Below are positions 1 through 11,594 of a DNA stretch of 64,000 bases, in pieces (the stretch's first letter is position 1; each line of letters opens with the position of its first letter). A program made the position numbers and the translations under genes. The DNA is from Forficula auricularia (lineage: Eukaryota; Arthropoda; Insecta; Dermaptera; Forficulidae): NCBI GenBank assembly GCA_024734495.1, contig JALMQS010000877.1, positions 186,001 to 250,000 of the forward strand, read 5' to 3'. The notes under the pieces are model-generated. The model had not been told where the DNA came from. It made no database searches and saw only the letters and a list, made by a program, of their open reading frames with translations.

Positions 1-92
1 CTAGCGGGATTTAGTCAGTAGCGGACTGGCGGATTTAGCCAGTCCTGAAAAATCATAATGGACCTGTTCCAATGAATTTTTCCAGGTTACTT

Positions 93-665
93 TTTTTAAT
101 GAAAATGATGATAGAAGGAGTTACACCAAGAAGGTGCAACCCCTAAAGGCCTGGGTTGGCCCCTCCATCGTGAAAAGAGGAAGAAAGAATTTTATGGGCT
201 GGGCGGGGGTCGAAGGTATCTGTGGATACGGGTCTTAAATAGCTGAAGGTTATAAGTCGCGGGGAAGATGGTGGCAGGGAGCGAGTTCCAGTCTCTGGAG
301 GTTATAGGGATAAAAGAGTTGGCGAAAGCGCTTGTTCGATTTTTCTCCAATTTGACAGCGAAGGAGTGCTCAGCGTCCGAAAAACGCGTGTTTCTCGCAA
401 AGAGGGCTTTAGGGAGGATAATTGATTTCAGCCCGACTGAACAGACACCATGATAGTATCTGTAGTACAGGGAAAGGGCAGAAACGGTTCTTCGGTGAGC
501 CAGGGAGTCGAGTGAGTTGGTTAGAGCCGGGTTTCCTATCAGTTTAATTGCTCGCTTCTGAATTGCATTCAGTGTAGCCAGAGAATGCTTGCAGGCACCC
601 CTCCACAGATGAGAGCCATATTCGAGACAGGGACGAATTTGAGCTTTATACAGTATAAGACAGTA
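93..665 (-). mobile_element. LINE (non-LTR retrotransposon) 3' fragment, copy 1
   Basis: Read on the minus strand, about 155 codons stay open from near 660 down to a TAA at 192-194. The translation begins LLYKAQIRPCLEYGSHLW and continues through AIQKRAIKLIGNPAL and SLAHRRTVSALSLYYRYYHG. This is the conserved region after the reverse transcriptase fingers/palm in Jockey-superfamily LINEs. After the stop comes a short 3' UTR, and an A-run (T-run on the plus strand near 93-100) marks the 3' end. The copy is 5'-truncated near 665, typical of incomplete target-primed reverse transcription. It shares the same protein segment with the copy at 17652-18282 but keeps an intact frame, so it is younger or better preserved. 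The upstream palm and endonuclease are absent, so it cannot be autonomous. Confidence 0.8.
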
Positions 666-1680
666 CTATTACTCATGCTCAAACCTCTCAGACTTCGCCG
701 AGTCTGCTATTGTCTTTGGCCCTCCCTATTCTTAAGAATTTTATTAAAGTCCTTTATAATAGTGTATCTAAAGCGTAAAACCTTTTCTACTTTTTTTATT
801 AATAATCGTAAATTGATGACATTTAATGTCTCATTTTAAACATTAATGATAAATCCGAATCTCTTTCAAGTATCTTGGCTTGGCGCTTCTCTAATTAGTT
901 TTTGATATGCGACATAATGACATGGATCCGAACCCTGGCACCAATTTGTTTGAAGCGTAGGTTCAAGAACAAAGTACCTACCTCATTTCATATAAATAAT
1001 TAGATTAATCTATTTAATATATTTAGGTAAATAGGTTCTTCAATTATTATTCCGTGTGTTTATTTTTTTCTAATATGCTTATTAGAATTCAATTGAGGTT
1101 ATTTTTATTTTGCATTACCGGGTATTCGTCGCCCACCATCTACGGATATTAGCCTTTCTGCGAGATTCCTCTATTAAGAAAACGAAAATTTATATTTCTT
1201 ATATCAGCCTTGAATTATATATATATAATTAGAATTAAAATACAAGGTTATATATTTCTTATTAAGATTATTTCGTATAGTAGTAGTTATGTAGATAGGA
1301 AATATGAGAAAGAATGACGAAGAAATTAGAAAAGTCTGTAGCAATGAGAAAAACAATGATTTGCTTTAGGAAATTTAAAATTCCTTTGAAGTTTACTTCT
1401 TATGTATCGTAGGTAAAATCCTATCAGACTAGATGTTAAGTTGTTAAATTGAAGTATTTTATTGGAAATATTTACAAGTTAAAAAGGTTCGTTCCAGATA
1501 GTAGAAAATTAATTATTATTTTTGATGAAATTACAACGTTTACGACACTCATCCTGGAAGGCTACTGATTCTCATATTGACATTTCAAATTGACTTAAAA
1601 CTCCTGCTTGACTGCTTGGAGACTGCGTCTGCTAGACCCACTCTAAATCTCTTTAAAGAAAACTGTGTTAGAGGAGGTAC
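666..1680. other. AT-rich stretch without recognised gene
   Basis: No splice-flanked coding frame or paired terminal repeat was seen here. The sequence is A/T-rich with short TA runs near 1217-1230. Confidence 0.5.
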
Positions 1681-1885
1681 TTTTTAATTGAAAAGTTTTT
1701 GTTTTACCGAGAGTAACAGAGTTGTTGATTCACAAAGAGAAACAAAGAGGTTGTCCTCTGCTTGATGCAAATAAACATATACACATATATATCTAGATGA
1801 TATATCTGTATATATATTATTTATTTGTTTGAGACTATAGTTTCGAAGACTTGGTCTTTATCATCAGTCTTTTTTTAATTATAAA
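1681..1885 (-). repeat. Half of a hammerhead-bearing foldback repeat
   Basis: This stretch carries the family-wide outer segment (ACCGAGAGTAACAGAG near 1706), then the segment with GTTGTCCTCTGCTTGATG, then a hammerhead-like motif on the minus strand. It is closely related to 28340-28725, where the same segments occur in both orientations. Here only one arm is present. Confidence 0.65.
1831..1869 (-). ncRNA. Hammerhead-like motif, family b (slightly degraded)
   Basis: On the minus strand the order is CTGATGA, a short hairpin with arms AAGAC and GTCTT around CAA, then CGAAA and CTATAGTC. The self-complementary CTATAG fits the very short stem III of type I hammerheads that work as dimers. Compared with 28491-28529, one base in the stem II arm has changed, so this copy is probably weaker. 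Confidence 0.6.
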
Positions 1886-1979
1886 TGTTTTTCATGGAGT
1901 CAATATCGTATGGATATTGAAAATTTGGTGTTCCCTCTTCACTGGTGGTCAGCTTAGAACTATTCTTGTTTGAGCTTAA

Positions 1980-2165
1980 GAGCTGATTAGATTTTGGTGC
2001 ATATCGACTAAGTTGTATGGTAAAGTCAAGTGGATGGCCACATCAGAACACGTCAGCTTATTATAATAAAATATGGATTTACTATGAGTTAAGGATACTG
2101 GGTCACTTATTTCACTTGCACCAACACCACAATCTCTACTGATTATCAGCTTATTATTATAGGGC
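1980..2165. repeat. Mosaic of fragments shared with other repeats in the window
   Basis: The segment GATTAGATTTTGGTGCATA near 1986 recurs near 5152, and AGTCAAGTGGATGGCCACAT near 2023 recurs near 5485, both inside the hAT-like element at 4783-5623. The next part (TATGAGTTAAG, then GGTCACTT) matches the arms of the foldback at 48160-48440. This is repeat debris, not a gene. Confidence 0.6.
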
Positions 2166-2184
2166 ACTACTAAAATAATTATTT

Positions 2185-4770
2185 GAGGTATAAAAACGAT
2201 GTTTGCAAACTATCACCCATTCAAAACAAGCAGCGCCATATGAATAGAACTTTTAATTTTGATGATCTTATGATTACTGGTATTTTAAACAAGTCATACC
2301 GTTTTGAACAATTTATTAAGCTTATTTTGTTATATTATTGTTATTTGGTGTACATTTTCCTTTAGAAATAAATGAAAATATTTTTAAAGTAATGCCAATT
2401 CCTTGACAAGCCACCTGTGCTAACATAATAAATTTGAATTCCCTATAAGGCTAGTATATAATCATGAAGGAAGGAGATCACAAGCATTTTAATTATTAAA
2501 TGAATATTGCATTTTATAGCTAATATATCTATAGGTACATCAAGATATGATGCTATTTTTTCGCCATTCTAACTAAAAAACTTGTATATAATCTCACTTA
2601 AAATAATAATATAATCAAAAATAATTGTAAATTAAAATATTATTAACATAAAATAGTATAATTAATTCGAGTTTTAGCGAATTTTTTCATTTCATGTGTA
2701 TAAACTAGCTGCTCACGACTTTATGTGACATGATTTATTAAGATTTCAAATATTTTGGTAAAATTCTTCTTTTTTTTTTTAATTTGGGAGGAAAATTGAA
2801 ATCTTTTTCAAGGCAAAGGTATGATGACTAAAAATTTTAGATTTGGTAAATTTTCGTCAGTGAACGGGTTTGAGCTAGAAAGTTGAAATTAAAATTTTTT
2901 AATATGTGCTAATGTGCCAAATATTATATTAGTTTCAACCCTTCGATACCTCCCTCAAATGAAATATCTATTTATTCTTATTGTATTCTTAAGCCAAAAA
3001 TTTGAAAATTCTTCTTTTTGGAAATACACACAAACATTGTGGCAGAAATAAATTTTATTAATTTATTTTAACAACCACATAAAGTCAAACAAAATTTTAG
3101 ACTAAGGGGTCAAAATATCTTCATCATTAAAAATATAAGAGTTAATATTCAGAGGGGATTCGCCGGTGTTTTGAAATTTACCCTTTTCCAAATATGTATA
3201 TCAACTTGACCATTTTTATTTTTATTTTATTTTTGAATTTATATACCTATAAGCAGAATATAAGGACATTTCACTATTAGGATTTTTTTATTTTTTACCC
3301 CCCCCCCCCCGGCTGGGAATTTCAAGTTTTTAATTTCAACAAAATATGAACTGAGTATAAAATTAAAAAATCTGCTCCATTTTCTTGCCTTAACATTATT
3401 GTATGTCGCTCAACTTTCATATTTTTTAATAATAATTTTAATTAATTATATACCTATTACAAAGTACATACAATGTCGACATTCGATTTATCAAAGAACA
3501 ACCTTGATTTTTTTATACATATTTCCAAAATTGGAATATTCAAATAAGCATGTACCAATAATACACCATTTAGTTATAATTTCTATTTCCTATGAAGACA
3601 TTTCCATTTATCAAATTCTTCACTAATTAAGATACCTATTTAGCAACAAAAGAGATATTAATTGGATAAATAGATAAACACGCTATACTTATAAAATACA
3701 AATCCCCACACAATCTTTCATCTATTTATCTAATCACCTAATCGTCGAGCTGATCTGTTTTGTTTCTTTTATTAGTTGATAAATTGCTAAATGATCTTAA
3801 TTAATTGTGATAGATTAACTCATATGCCTAATAGCATGCCAATAGGTCAGATAATTAAGAACAGGGAAAGTACAGGAAAAGGATGCCTGTGTTTATGCAT
3901 CGACTTCGGTATGTGTCGTGGGTATGTTAGCTTTTGATTTATTGATCATTTGAAATGACCGACTCTCTCTTCTAATTAAAGGATGTGGAGATACAAATTG
4001 TATGAATTATTCTCCCTGCGAGTTAACTAGGCTAATTTTGAAATTCTTATCGGAATTGGCCAATACACAAGTATTTGACTTTTCATTATCTTAAATAATT
4101 TTAAAAAATAGAGTGTACAATTTGCTAAATAATTTGCAAGAGAAAGTAAAGAAACTTGCGGCATAAGCCCTACGGGATATTATCAGCCGCATATTTTAGA
4201 GGATTTATTTGATAGTTTTTCAATGATTTACCATTCAAAAATGTTAAATCTAACTTAATTTTTTAAAAGGATCGTTAAGTGTCCGTCTAAGACTAGAATT
4301 CTATTATTGTAAGGTGAGCAATTATTTTTGATACAAAAAGAGTTCGCCGGACCCGAGATCGCCTATTAAAACTGTCCGAAGACGTTTTTTTTATGACTGG
4401 TATTTTGTGTGACGTGAAATGAAGATGATTAATTATATTTGGTGCTCTCCATTTTTTATTGGATATGGTGATTGGAGGTTGTGAAATGAAAACAGAATCT
4501 TCTACAATAGACCATATAATTTTAAAATAATATGTAAATAGAGACAATAGTAATTCTAATATTTATTAATTATTATTGAAAAAATTGAGAAAAGTTGTAA
4601 GAATTTTTCTGGATAATTCTGCATTTTCTTCCAATGGTGCACTTACGTCAGAACAACTTGCATCTCCCATGTTGAATTTAACCGCTAATAAACTCTAACT
4701 AGCGTCTTTACAGATAGTTGAATTCAAAATATGCACAGTCATATGAACACTGACACTAGCAGTGATATAA
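2185..4770. other. AT-rich DNA without recognised gene
   Basis: Only short open frames of low complexity are present. A 14-base C homopolymer lies near 3298-3310. No paired termini or conserved coding motif were recognised. Confidence 0.5.
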
Positions 4771-4782
4771 AGTTGTCTAGGA

Positions 4783-5623
4783 CAGGGATGTCCAAACTTT
4801 TAGCTTACCCGGGCCACAACTGAAGAAAAAAATGTCTCGGGTCGCAGGTAATTTTTGCTTTACCATACAGGGTATGGTCAAGTATTGTAATCGTGCATGA
4901 AAAAAAGTGTTTTTTTTTTCCTTCTTTTTTCGCAATATCTCAAAAAGGGCTGAAAGTATTTTGATTTAAAAATTATATTTTTCGAGATAATAATTGTTTT
5001 GTCAAAATGCTTGTTAGTCTGTCTGGTTGTCTGTCTGTTAGTCTGTGCGTTACCAAATTTTTGTGGACGATCTAGCTCAAAAACTAGTGTGAATATGGAA
5101 ACCAAATTTAACACGTAGTTTTGGTCCATTGAGATTAAGATCTGATTAGATTTTGGTGCATATCGACCCAAAATTAAGGGGGTGGAGAGGGGGTTAAAAA
5201 TTAAAAATCTAGGCCATTTGAGCAAACTCATCCAAATTTTGTATACATAATCAGTGGACCCCCAGAAGTCTAAAAATGCAAAAACTAACCGCCCAAATGG
5301 GGGGGGGCGTTTATGGTCAAAAAATAATAATCTTGGCCATTTACCAAACTCAACCAAATTTTGTATACATAATCAGTGTGCCCTCAGGAGTCTAAAAATG
5401 CAAAAACCAACCCCCCCCCCCCTACATGATTATAAATAATTTTATTAAATATTAAATATAAGTGATGGGCCAGGTTGTATGGTAAAGTCAAGTGGATGGC
5501 CACATCAGAACACGTCAGCTTATTTTTTTATGCTATCGAATACAAGAAGAAACTGTTTCAAGGAAGTTTATAAATTTATGGTGGGCCGCATTGTAGTGGT
5601 GTGCCGAGGGTTGGACAGCCCTG
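4783..5623. mobile_element. hAT-like non-autonomous element
   Basis: The left end CAGGGATGTCCAAAC and right end GTTGGACAGCCCTG form an imperfect inverted repeat of hAT type. Flanking 8-mers GTCTAGGA (4775-4782) and GTCAGGAA (5624-5631) agree at about six of eight positions, as expected for an aged 8-bp target duplication. The interior holds two head-to-tail copies of a sequence with TTTTGTATACATAATCAGTG (near 5235 and 5360) and C- or G-runs. No transposase frame was found. Confidence 0.65.
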
Positions 5624-5639
5624 GTCAGGAAATTATCAT

Positions 5640-6210
5640 AGTTAACTTTAGCACACAACGTATAAAAGGTTGCATATTATAATTGTTATAGTTTTTATGT
5701 TTTTAGGAGTACAAAATAATGCAATGGAGTATAAAAGGAGTACAGGTTTTAAAAGGAGTATGGTTCTCAAAAAAGGAGTAGAATACTTCCTAAAGGAGCA
5801 TGTTTGGTCACCTTAATTATTATTACTTTGATGTCTTTCTGTCCGACTCGGAGGTATTTGTTATAAATAAATCCACGCAAAGTCTCATTTACGCAAAATA
5901 TGCCAGTTTCAATCATTAATAAGCACCTGTTCGCCGTATAATTAGAAACAAATCTAACAAAAGCATAGTCAATCCGTTTATCCTTACAACTTTATGAGAT
6001 TGAAACACCCGATGCTCTTCTATCTTTCCCGCGTTTTATAAAAGAATCTTGTATATCAATCATCCATAGGCGCCGGAGCTTGAACTTTTTAGGGGGGGGG
6101 GCTCATAGAAAAAAATATGGACGATATGTTTCAAATTTTTATTTAAATGAAACTACAAAGTGGAAGTGAAAAACTTTAATAAAAACGAAAATATTTTTAA
6201 ATATTATAGA
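5640..6210. other. Unassigned AT-rich sequence
   Basis: Near 5700-5800 the motif AAAGGAGTA is repeated imperfectly four or more times. Near 6070-6110 there is a G-run and text typical of degenerate transposon ends. No gene was recognised. Confidence 0.4.
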
Positions 6211-6213
6211 ATA

Positions 6214-6475
6214 ATAGAATAATTGAAAGTTTTTTTGCCGAGAGTAGCAGAATTTTTATATATTGAAGGAGACAATAAAAGAGTCTGTCTTCTGCTGGAA
6301 TTATAAATTTTATTTATTTATAACGAGACTATAGTTTCTTATTCCTGTGAATCCATTGTAATAGACTGATGAAGAGGGCAAAGCCCTCGAAACTATAGTC
6401 TCGTTATAAATAAATGAAATTTATAATTCCAGCAGAAGACACACTCTTTTATTGTCTCCTTCAATAGAATAATAC
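6214..6475. repeat. Foldback element with hammerhead-like motif, family a
   Basis: The arms are inverted copies of a sequence containing TTTTTGCCGAGAGTAGCAGA, GGAGACAATAAAAGAGT, GTCTTCTGCTGGAATTATAA and ATAACGAGACTATAGTTTC. The left arm ends before the stem II region of the hammerhead motif; the right arm keeps it whole. The same family recurs at 19617-19860, 40020-40135 and 53533-54075. Confidence 0.75.
6366..6401 (+). ncRNA. Hammerhead-like motif, family a (complete)
   Basis: The order is CTGATGA, one A, the perfect hairpin GAGGGC-AAA-GCCCTC, then GAAA, CTATAG and TC. Stem I can form between AGA just before the core and TCT after the cleavage position, with GTAA and TTAT pairing further out across an internal loop. 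Stem III is only the palindrome CTATAG closed by A-U, so it may work as a dimer. The single base between the core and stem II departs from the textbook hammerhead. Confidence 0.7.
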
Positions 6476-6529
6476 ATTTAAATATTTAAAAACAAATAAC
6501 AATAAATAAATAGAATTGCTTTTTATTGG

Positions 6530-6715
6530 TTTTATTTTAAAATTTTCGAGTATCCAGTTTTTTTATGTTTAGTGTACAAAGTTGAGTGTAGAAAGAGTTG
6601 TTGGGCCAGTTATTACTAAGGTAAATCAAACTAAGTAATATCTTCTAGTCTAGCAACTTTATACACTAAACATCAAAAAAACTGGATACTCGAAAATTTT
6701 AAAATAAAAGGAATA
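6530..6715. repeat. Palindrome (foldback repeat)
   Basis: The left arm TTTTCGAGTATCCAGTTTTT and the right arm AAAAACTGGATACTCGAAAA are inverted copies, extending to TTTAGTGTACAAAGTT and its inverse. The centre is about 80 bases. It has no coding content and its class is unknown. Confidence 0.75.
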
Positions 6716-7559
6716 AAAACAACAAAGAAATTTTTTTCAATACATCATTATGGGAACGTCATAAACAATTTTATAATTAGGTAGACAAAAAAGCCCTCCA
6801 TTGAATAATTTCATTTTTTTCCTAGGATATGAGACTCAATTCAGAGTTATACTCGTGGTGTCTTCCTGATTCATTATCATAAAAAAAATCATAAATTACT
6901 CTATAAAAGTTTTCACTCATCTCCAGACAAATTCAAAGCTTGTAACAAGATTTGCATTAAAACTTTATCCAAACCTAGTTTAACAATTTTGTTGCAAGTC
7001 TACATAAGTAAAAATTTACAAGAAACTTACATAGGGTAATTCAAGTAAAGACCTTCTTTTTATTTATTTTTTATTGACCAAAAATTACACCTGGAGATCA
7101 AATTAGTCATTCATGTTTTCCTTTCTTTTGAAAGTAGTTTTGGAAAAATCTAAAAAAAATTAGCAAGACGTTAATTATTTTATCAACAATAAACACTAAA
7201 ATGAAAGATATCTATTCAAATTTTGGAGAAATTAAGAAATGTAATAATTAATAAATGTAAAAAATTGAATTTTAATATATTGGGTGGTTTTTGTGGCTTG
7301 AATACAATTCAAAGCAACTTAATTAAAGGACCTGTGTAGTAAGTATAGGTATAGGTAACCACTAATTACCATATATCTCAGTTATAAATTTTTTTAACTA
7401 TTATTTTGGCTGAATTAATATTTTCAAAATATTTTCAAAAACCTTAGACTGTGAAATTCCAATAATAAATGTTTTTTTTTTTTAATTAAAAAAAATCAAT
7501 AGATTTGACTTTTTAATTGATTTTTTTATTGATTTTTGTTGCTTTTAACGTCTATGAAT

Positions 7560-7910
7560 TAGGGATGTGGGTTTACCGGAATCGGAGTCGGAGTGAGAGA
7601 GAGATGTTTTTAACTGTTAAGGGCAGGTCTAATGAAATAATAGAAATATATATCAGTAATCAGTATTTTTAATCAGTCAAATATAAATAATAATACGCAT
7701 ACGTAAGTAGAATAACATGCAACAATAGAAAAATGAGGGAATTCCCCGGCCGACAAGTCAAAACTTGTAGGTGCGCGCTCTGGGTTGCCGCGGTCGAATC
7801 TTTCGATATTCATTATAACCTCCGATTTAAAATTATCCGAGCCGGAGATGTAAAATCAATTGGAAGTTCCGACTTTTCGGAGTCGGAATCGAAGCTCCGT
7901 AATATCCCTA
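7560..7910. mobile_element. Short TIR element (MITE-like)
   Basis: The ends TAGGGAT and ATCCCTA are inverted and flanked by direct TATGAAT repeats (7553-7559 and 7912-7918). The interior near both ends is rich in GGAGTCGGA and its complement. The target-site length of 7-8 bp suggests a hAT-like origin, but no transposase remains. A frame at 7733-8005 crosses the right end and is not believed. Confidence 0.5.
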
Positions 7911-8402
7911 GTATGAATGGCGTAAAGTTATTGCTTTCATTTTTTAAATATGATTATTTTTTATTTTTAGCTACATTATTTATTTATTTATTTTTAATTC
8001 TATAATTTATATTTTCAAACTAAATACTTGTATTTAATAAATATAAACCAGCGAAATAGGTACCTAAATTATTATGAAATCTTACAGATATATATTAATT
8101 ATAGTTTTCAAACATACCTACCAATCATTTCAATCAACAACAAAAATGTTACCTATTTGAGCCTCTAAATAATCTCTGGTGAAAAGCAAAAGCAGGTTAT
8201 TCAGCATATAATATTCAATTCTTATTTATATATTGAGGTAAACCCAATGAACAGAGTATGTTTGTACGTTCCTTCATTTCTTTTTCAGATTACAACTCTA
8301 AATTTTTCCAACTCAGTTTATATTATGCAAACGAGAAATATAATCTTAATTAAGGAGATAAGCCAATAAGAAATTACCACTATCATAAACATACTTTTTT
8401 TA

Positions 8403-9110
8403 ATCGACTTCAAAAAGGAGGAGGTTCTCTATTCGACTGATTTTTTTTGTGTCTATGTTACCTCATATCTCCGCCAATTGTGAACCGATTTTGAAATTTT
8501 TTTTGTATTGGGTTCAGTCTAGCTTCCGATTGGTCCCGTTTTTTTCATTGGTATTAGACCTTTTTTGTTAGGTTTGTTCAGGCCTAACTTCTTTGTTTAT
8601 AAACCGATTTCGAGTATCTTAGGGATGGTGCCATATTAATTTGGTCAAGTTCTGAAGATATGATCAACGACGATATAACGTAAATCTCCAATTCTTATGA
8701 GCAAATAATCGAATTATGATAAATAAAATCTTTTATAAAGGTATTATATTAAGTCACTATTAATAACATCACTAAAAAGAGAAAAATAAAAATAATTTTT
8801 ATAAAAAAAATAAAACCGACTTCAAAAAACTTAAATGCAACAAATAAAATAATAATAACTTAAAAATAAAATAAAATCCACTAAAAGATATAAAATAATT
8901 ATCTTATTTAGTTACAACTAAACGACGAAATATTAACATGAAATTACTTTTTGAAGTCGGTGCCAAACATATACATTTTATGAATCGCACTTGACGGATC
9001 TTACTTGGTACGTTTGGCGGGTACGCTCGCTTATAGGTATAGTTTGTTTGGCACCGACTTCAAAAAGTTAAGTTTTTTGAAGTCGGTTTTATTTTTTTAT
9101 AAAAATTATT
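8403..9110. repeat. Arthropod dispersed repeat with CGACTTCAAAAA ends
   Basis: The left part carries CGACTTCAAAAAGGAGGAGG, a segment I recall from many insect genomes. The right part (about 8813-9110) is a nested palindrome built from ACCGACTTCAAAAA and TTTTTGAAGTCGGT, with TTTGGCACCGACTTC around a small GC-richer core. No reading frame of note. Confidence 0.55.
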
Positions 9111-9507
9111 TTTTTACAAAATAACTCTGATAATATTAGGTCAAGGCGTAGAAATTTTCTAAGATTATGTTGCTATTCGAGTATTTATCTCTTCTTCATA
9201 TAACTAACCATCTTCCATCGAATTTCCATTAAATTTATCAGAACGCATCAAATTCTATGTTTATTATATATATGAAGTTTATCATTACCTAATTTCAAAG
9301 ATCATCTTTCATTAAATTAACCAGCAATAAATGATAATATATGAATAATTATCTTATGTTTTACATGTGTAAATAAATCATCAATTTTATGAATTAATTC
9401 ATCTTTTACAAGTATAGGAAGTAATATATAAATTTATGTGAAAAGATTCTATTGAAATTTACGGGTTTTTTTTGTTTTTGTTTATACGCTATTTACGTAA
9501 TATAGTA

Positions 9508-10330
9508 CAGGGCTGTCCAACCCACGGGCCGCATGCGGCCCAGGACACTAATAAATGCGGCCCGACATAAAATTATAAGCTTCCTTAAAACGTTGAGATT
9601 TTTATGTTACTGGAAAACATATCTGATACAATTTGACCTCATAAGATTATTTTTTTCTAAAATAAGAAGAAATCGGAAAATGAAAATCGACCTACAAGTT
9701 TTCGAAGAATAAAAGACAGATTTTTCAATTTTATATATGAAAAATTTATCAAGATTTTCGAAAGGAATTTTTGGTATATTTTGAACAAATTTTATAGATT
9801 AAAATATTTTACGTGCAAACTTTCTGATTGAATATATGGAAATAAAAGAAAAATTTAATAGTGTCTCTTTATTAAAATTTTGTAAAAATTATCTACTCAG
9901 AAAGAAACAATATTTATTCACTTTTTAGAAATATGAATTTACATATACCTACGTGAAGCTATTTTCGAGAATAAAATTCATCAAAAGCAAAATTATAAGC
10001 TCAGGTAAAAAAATAACGAAGTTTCGAATATTTAAAAATTATTCTTCATCTCATATTTCCATTTTTTTTAATATTTATTATTTCAGTAATTAAAACTTTA
10101 TGAAATGATAAATGATTTAAAAACAAAATCCTGAAGGAAAACAACTCAAAGATTATTATCCTATGACATTTTTGCTTCTTTGTCATGGTGGATATCATTT
10201 TTCTACATTATTAACCATCTTTTTTGATTAACAAATAATTTCAATTGAATTTGTATATTTTATATGCGGCCCGATGTATTTGTTTTTCTTCAAATGCGGC
10301 CCGTTCAAGCCAAAAGGTTGGACACCCCTG
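9508..10330. mobile_element. hAT-like non-autonomous element
   Basis: Terminal sequences CAGGGCTGTCCAACC and GGTTGGACACCCCTG form an inverted repeat with the CAGGG start typical of hAT elements. The flanking 8-bp repeats ATATAGTA (9500-9507) and ATCTAGTA (10331-10338) differ at one base. ATGCGGCCC motifs are repeated near both ends (subterminal repeats), which in this superfamily serve as transposase binding sites. The interior is AT-rich and has no transposase. Confidence 0.8.
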
Positions 10331-10422
10331 ATCTAGTACCTACATCAATTTCTTCGATCCCGATCGGATGCTTTTCTGGAAAAAACTTAATTTAAAGTTA
10401 AGTTACCCGTATTTGCTTGCAG

Positions 10423-10646
10423 ATTCGTTATTAATTTGCTGGTGAGTAACCTGGTGGCCTGTGCCTGGATTCTTATCTCGTCTGTGTTGGTGCCTCTGGA
10501 TCCTGAATCCATCGGCAGCCGCGCAGCCTTCAACTTTTTGGCTGCGGCCTCCGCACTTGCCGTCCTCCTCATCGCAGTCGATCAGTACTTGGGTGTCGTA
10601 CACTCTCTCACATACCACGCACGCACCAGCACGGCCAGGAGCATTG
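10423..10646 (+). CDS. Rhodopsin-like GPCR, exon with TM2 and TM3
   Basis: The exon follows a TTGCTTGCAG acceptor and stops at the donor GTAAAC. The frame gives FVINLLVSNLVACAWIL (TM2), a short loop, then AAFNFLAAASALAVLLIAVD (TM3) followed by QYLGVVHSLTYHAR, which is the DRY region plus the start of intracellular loop 2. TM2 has N where class A receptors nearly always have D2.50, and the DRY motif reads DQY. No cysteine sits near the usual 3.25 position. The base composition is far more GC-rich than the surroundings, as expected for a coding exon. The ligand cannot be inferred. The upstream TM1 exon was not found in the window. The exon ends in phase 1, one base out of register with the next recognised exon. 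Confidence 0.8.
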
Positions 10647-10817
10647 GTAAACCATCTGATATTCATTATCACACAACATATTCTTCCAGCTATTATTTAG
10701 CTTAAAATTTTGATATTTAAATCTATCAAATCATATTTTTTAAATATTTGAGCCGTTTTATTTTTAAGTGATATTAGTCAAAACAATTATCGAATGAATA
10801 TTTTAGTTAGGCATAGA

Positions 10818-10966
10818 CGAGAGGTGAATCGTGTACACCTACTTCCACTTCCACTTAAATTTCAAATAGAAGACAATAGATGACAATAGATTATCTAATG
10901 AATTCCAAAGTAATTCCAATAATTCCAAAGACAGTGTACACCTAATTCAATTGCGGTTCACCCTCA
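10818..10966. mobile_element. MITE, CGAGGGGTGAACC family, copy 1
   Basis: The termini CGAGAGGTGAATCG and the inverse of TGAGGGTGAACCGC flank an AT-rich centre that contains GTGTACACCTA twice in inverted arrangement. The 8-bp duplications GGCATAGA (10810-10817 and 10967-10974) match exactly. It is the most diverged of four copies. It lies in the GPCR intron. Confidence 0.85.
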
Positions 10967-11204
10967 GGCATAGATGTCTTCTTTTCATATTTTTAAAAGC
11001 ATAACCAGATTTTCGATATCCTCATAAATTGGTTAAAAGAAATATAAATATGTATCTCAATAATGGAGAAATGAATGTATACCACTTTCAAATAAAACGG
11101 CTCACTTTTAGCTTTATTAGACCTGGATTCCGTCTGAGTTCATCTATTGGATTATCTGGCATCCTTTATAAAAGATTTCACTCACCCTTAGGATTCGCCA
11201 ATTG

Positions 11205-11594
11205 CAGAGGTTCCCAAACTGTTCGCCCCGGTCTCTTCACGGGTGCGCCGCGAAGCTTCATAATTAATTGAAGCAAGACATTTGCCCTAACTAGACAAAA
11301 ACAAAGTGAGAAGCTAAAAATGTATTTATTATTAATTTTATACATAAAGCCTAAAAAATTTAACTTTGACACCTTGAAAAAATCTGAAATGTATACAAGG
11401 GTCCTTCCTGTGGTCAATATTTTTTGATTTTCATAGAAAAATAAATTATTAATTCCCAAAATATTTTTATCGATTCTATTACAAGACTTTTAGAGAGACC
11501 AAATACGCCATTTATTTTTAGATATTTACTTTTACTTATGATAGGGCGCCATTGAAAAAAGACGCCGCGACTCGAAAAAGTTTGGGAACCCCTG
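11205..11594. mobile_element. hAT-like MITE
   Basis: The ends CAGAGGTTCCCAAACT and AGTTTGGGAACCCCTG are inverted repeats of hAT type. Sub-terminal GCGCCGCGA-like stretches are also inverted. The flanking 8-mers GCCAATTG and GCAAACTA agree poorly, so the insertion is old. No transposase. Confidence 0.65.

Noticed and set aside
4878..5357. 159-codon minus-strand frame
   Set aside because: It lies over internal direct repeats of a hAT-like element; the protein is repeat translation.
7733..8005. 90-codon open frame
   Set aside because: It crosses the right end of a short TIR element and turns into low-complexity Leu/Phe/Ile; no motif or splice sites.
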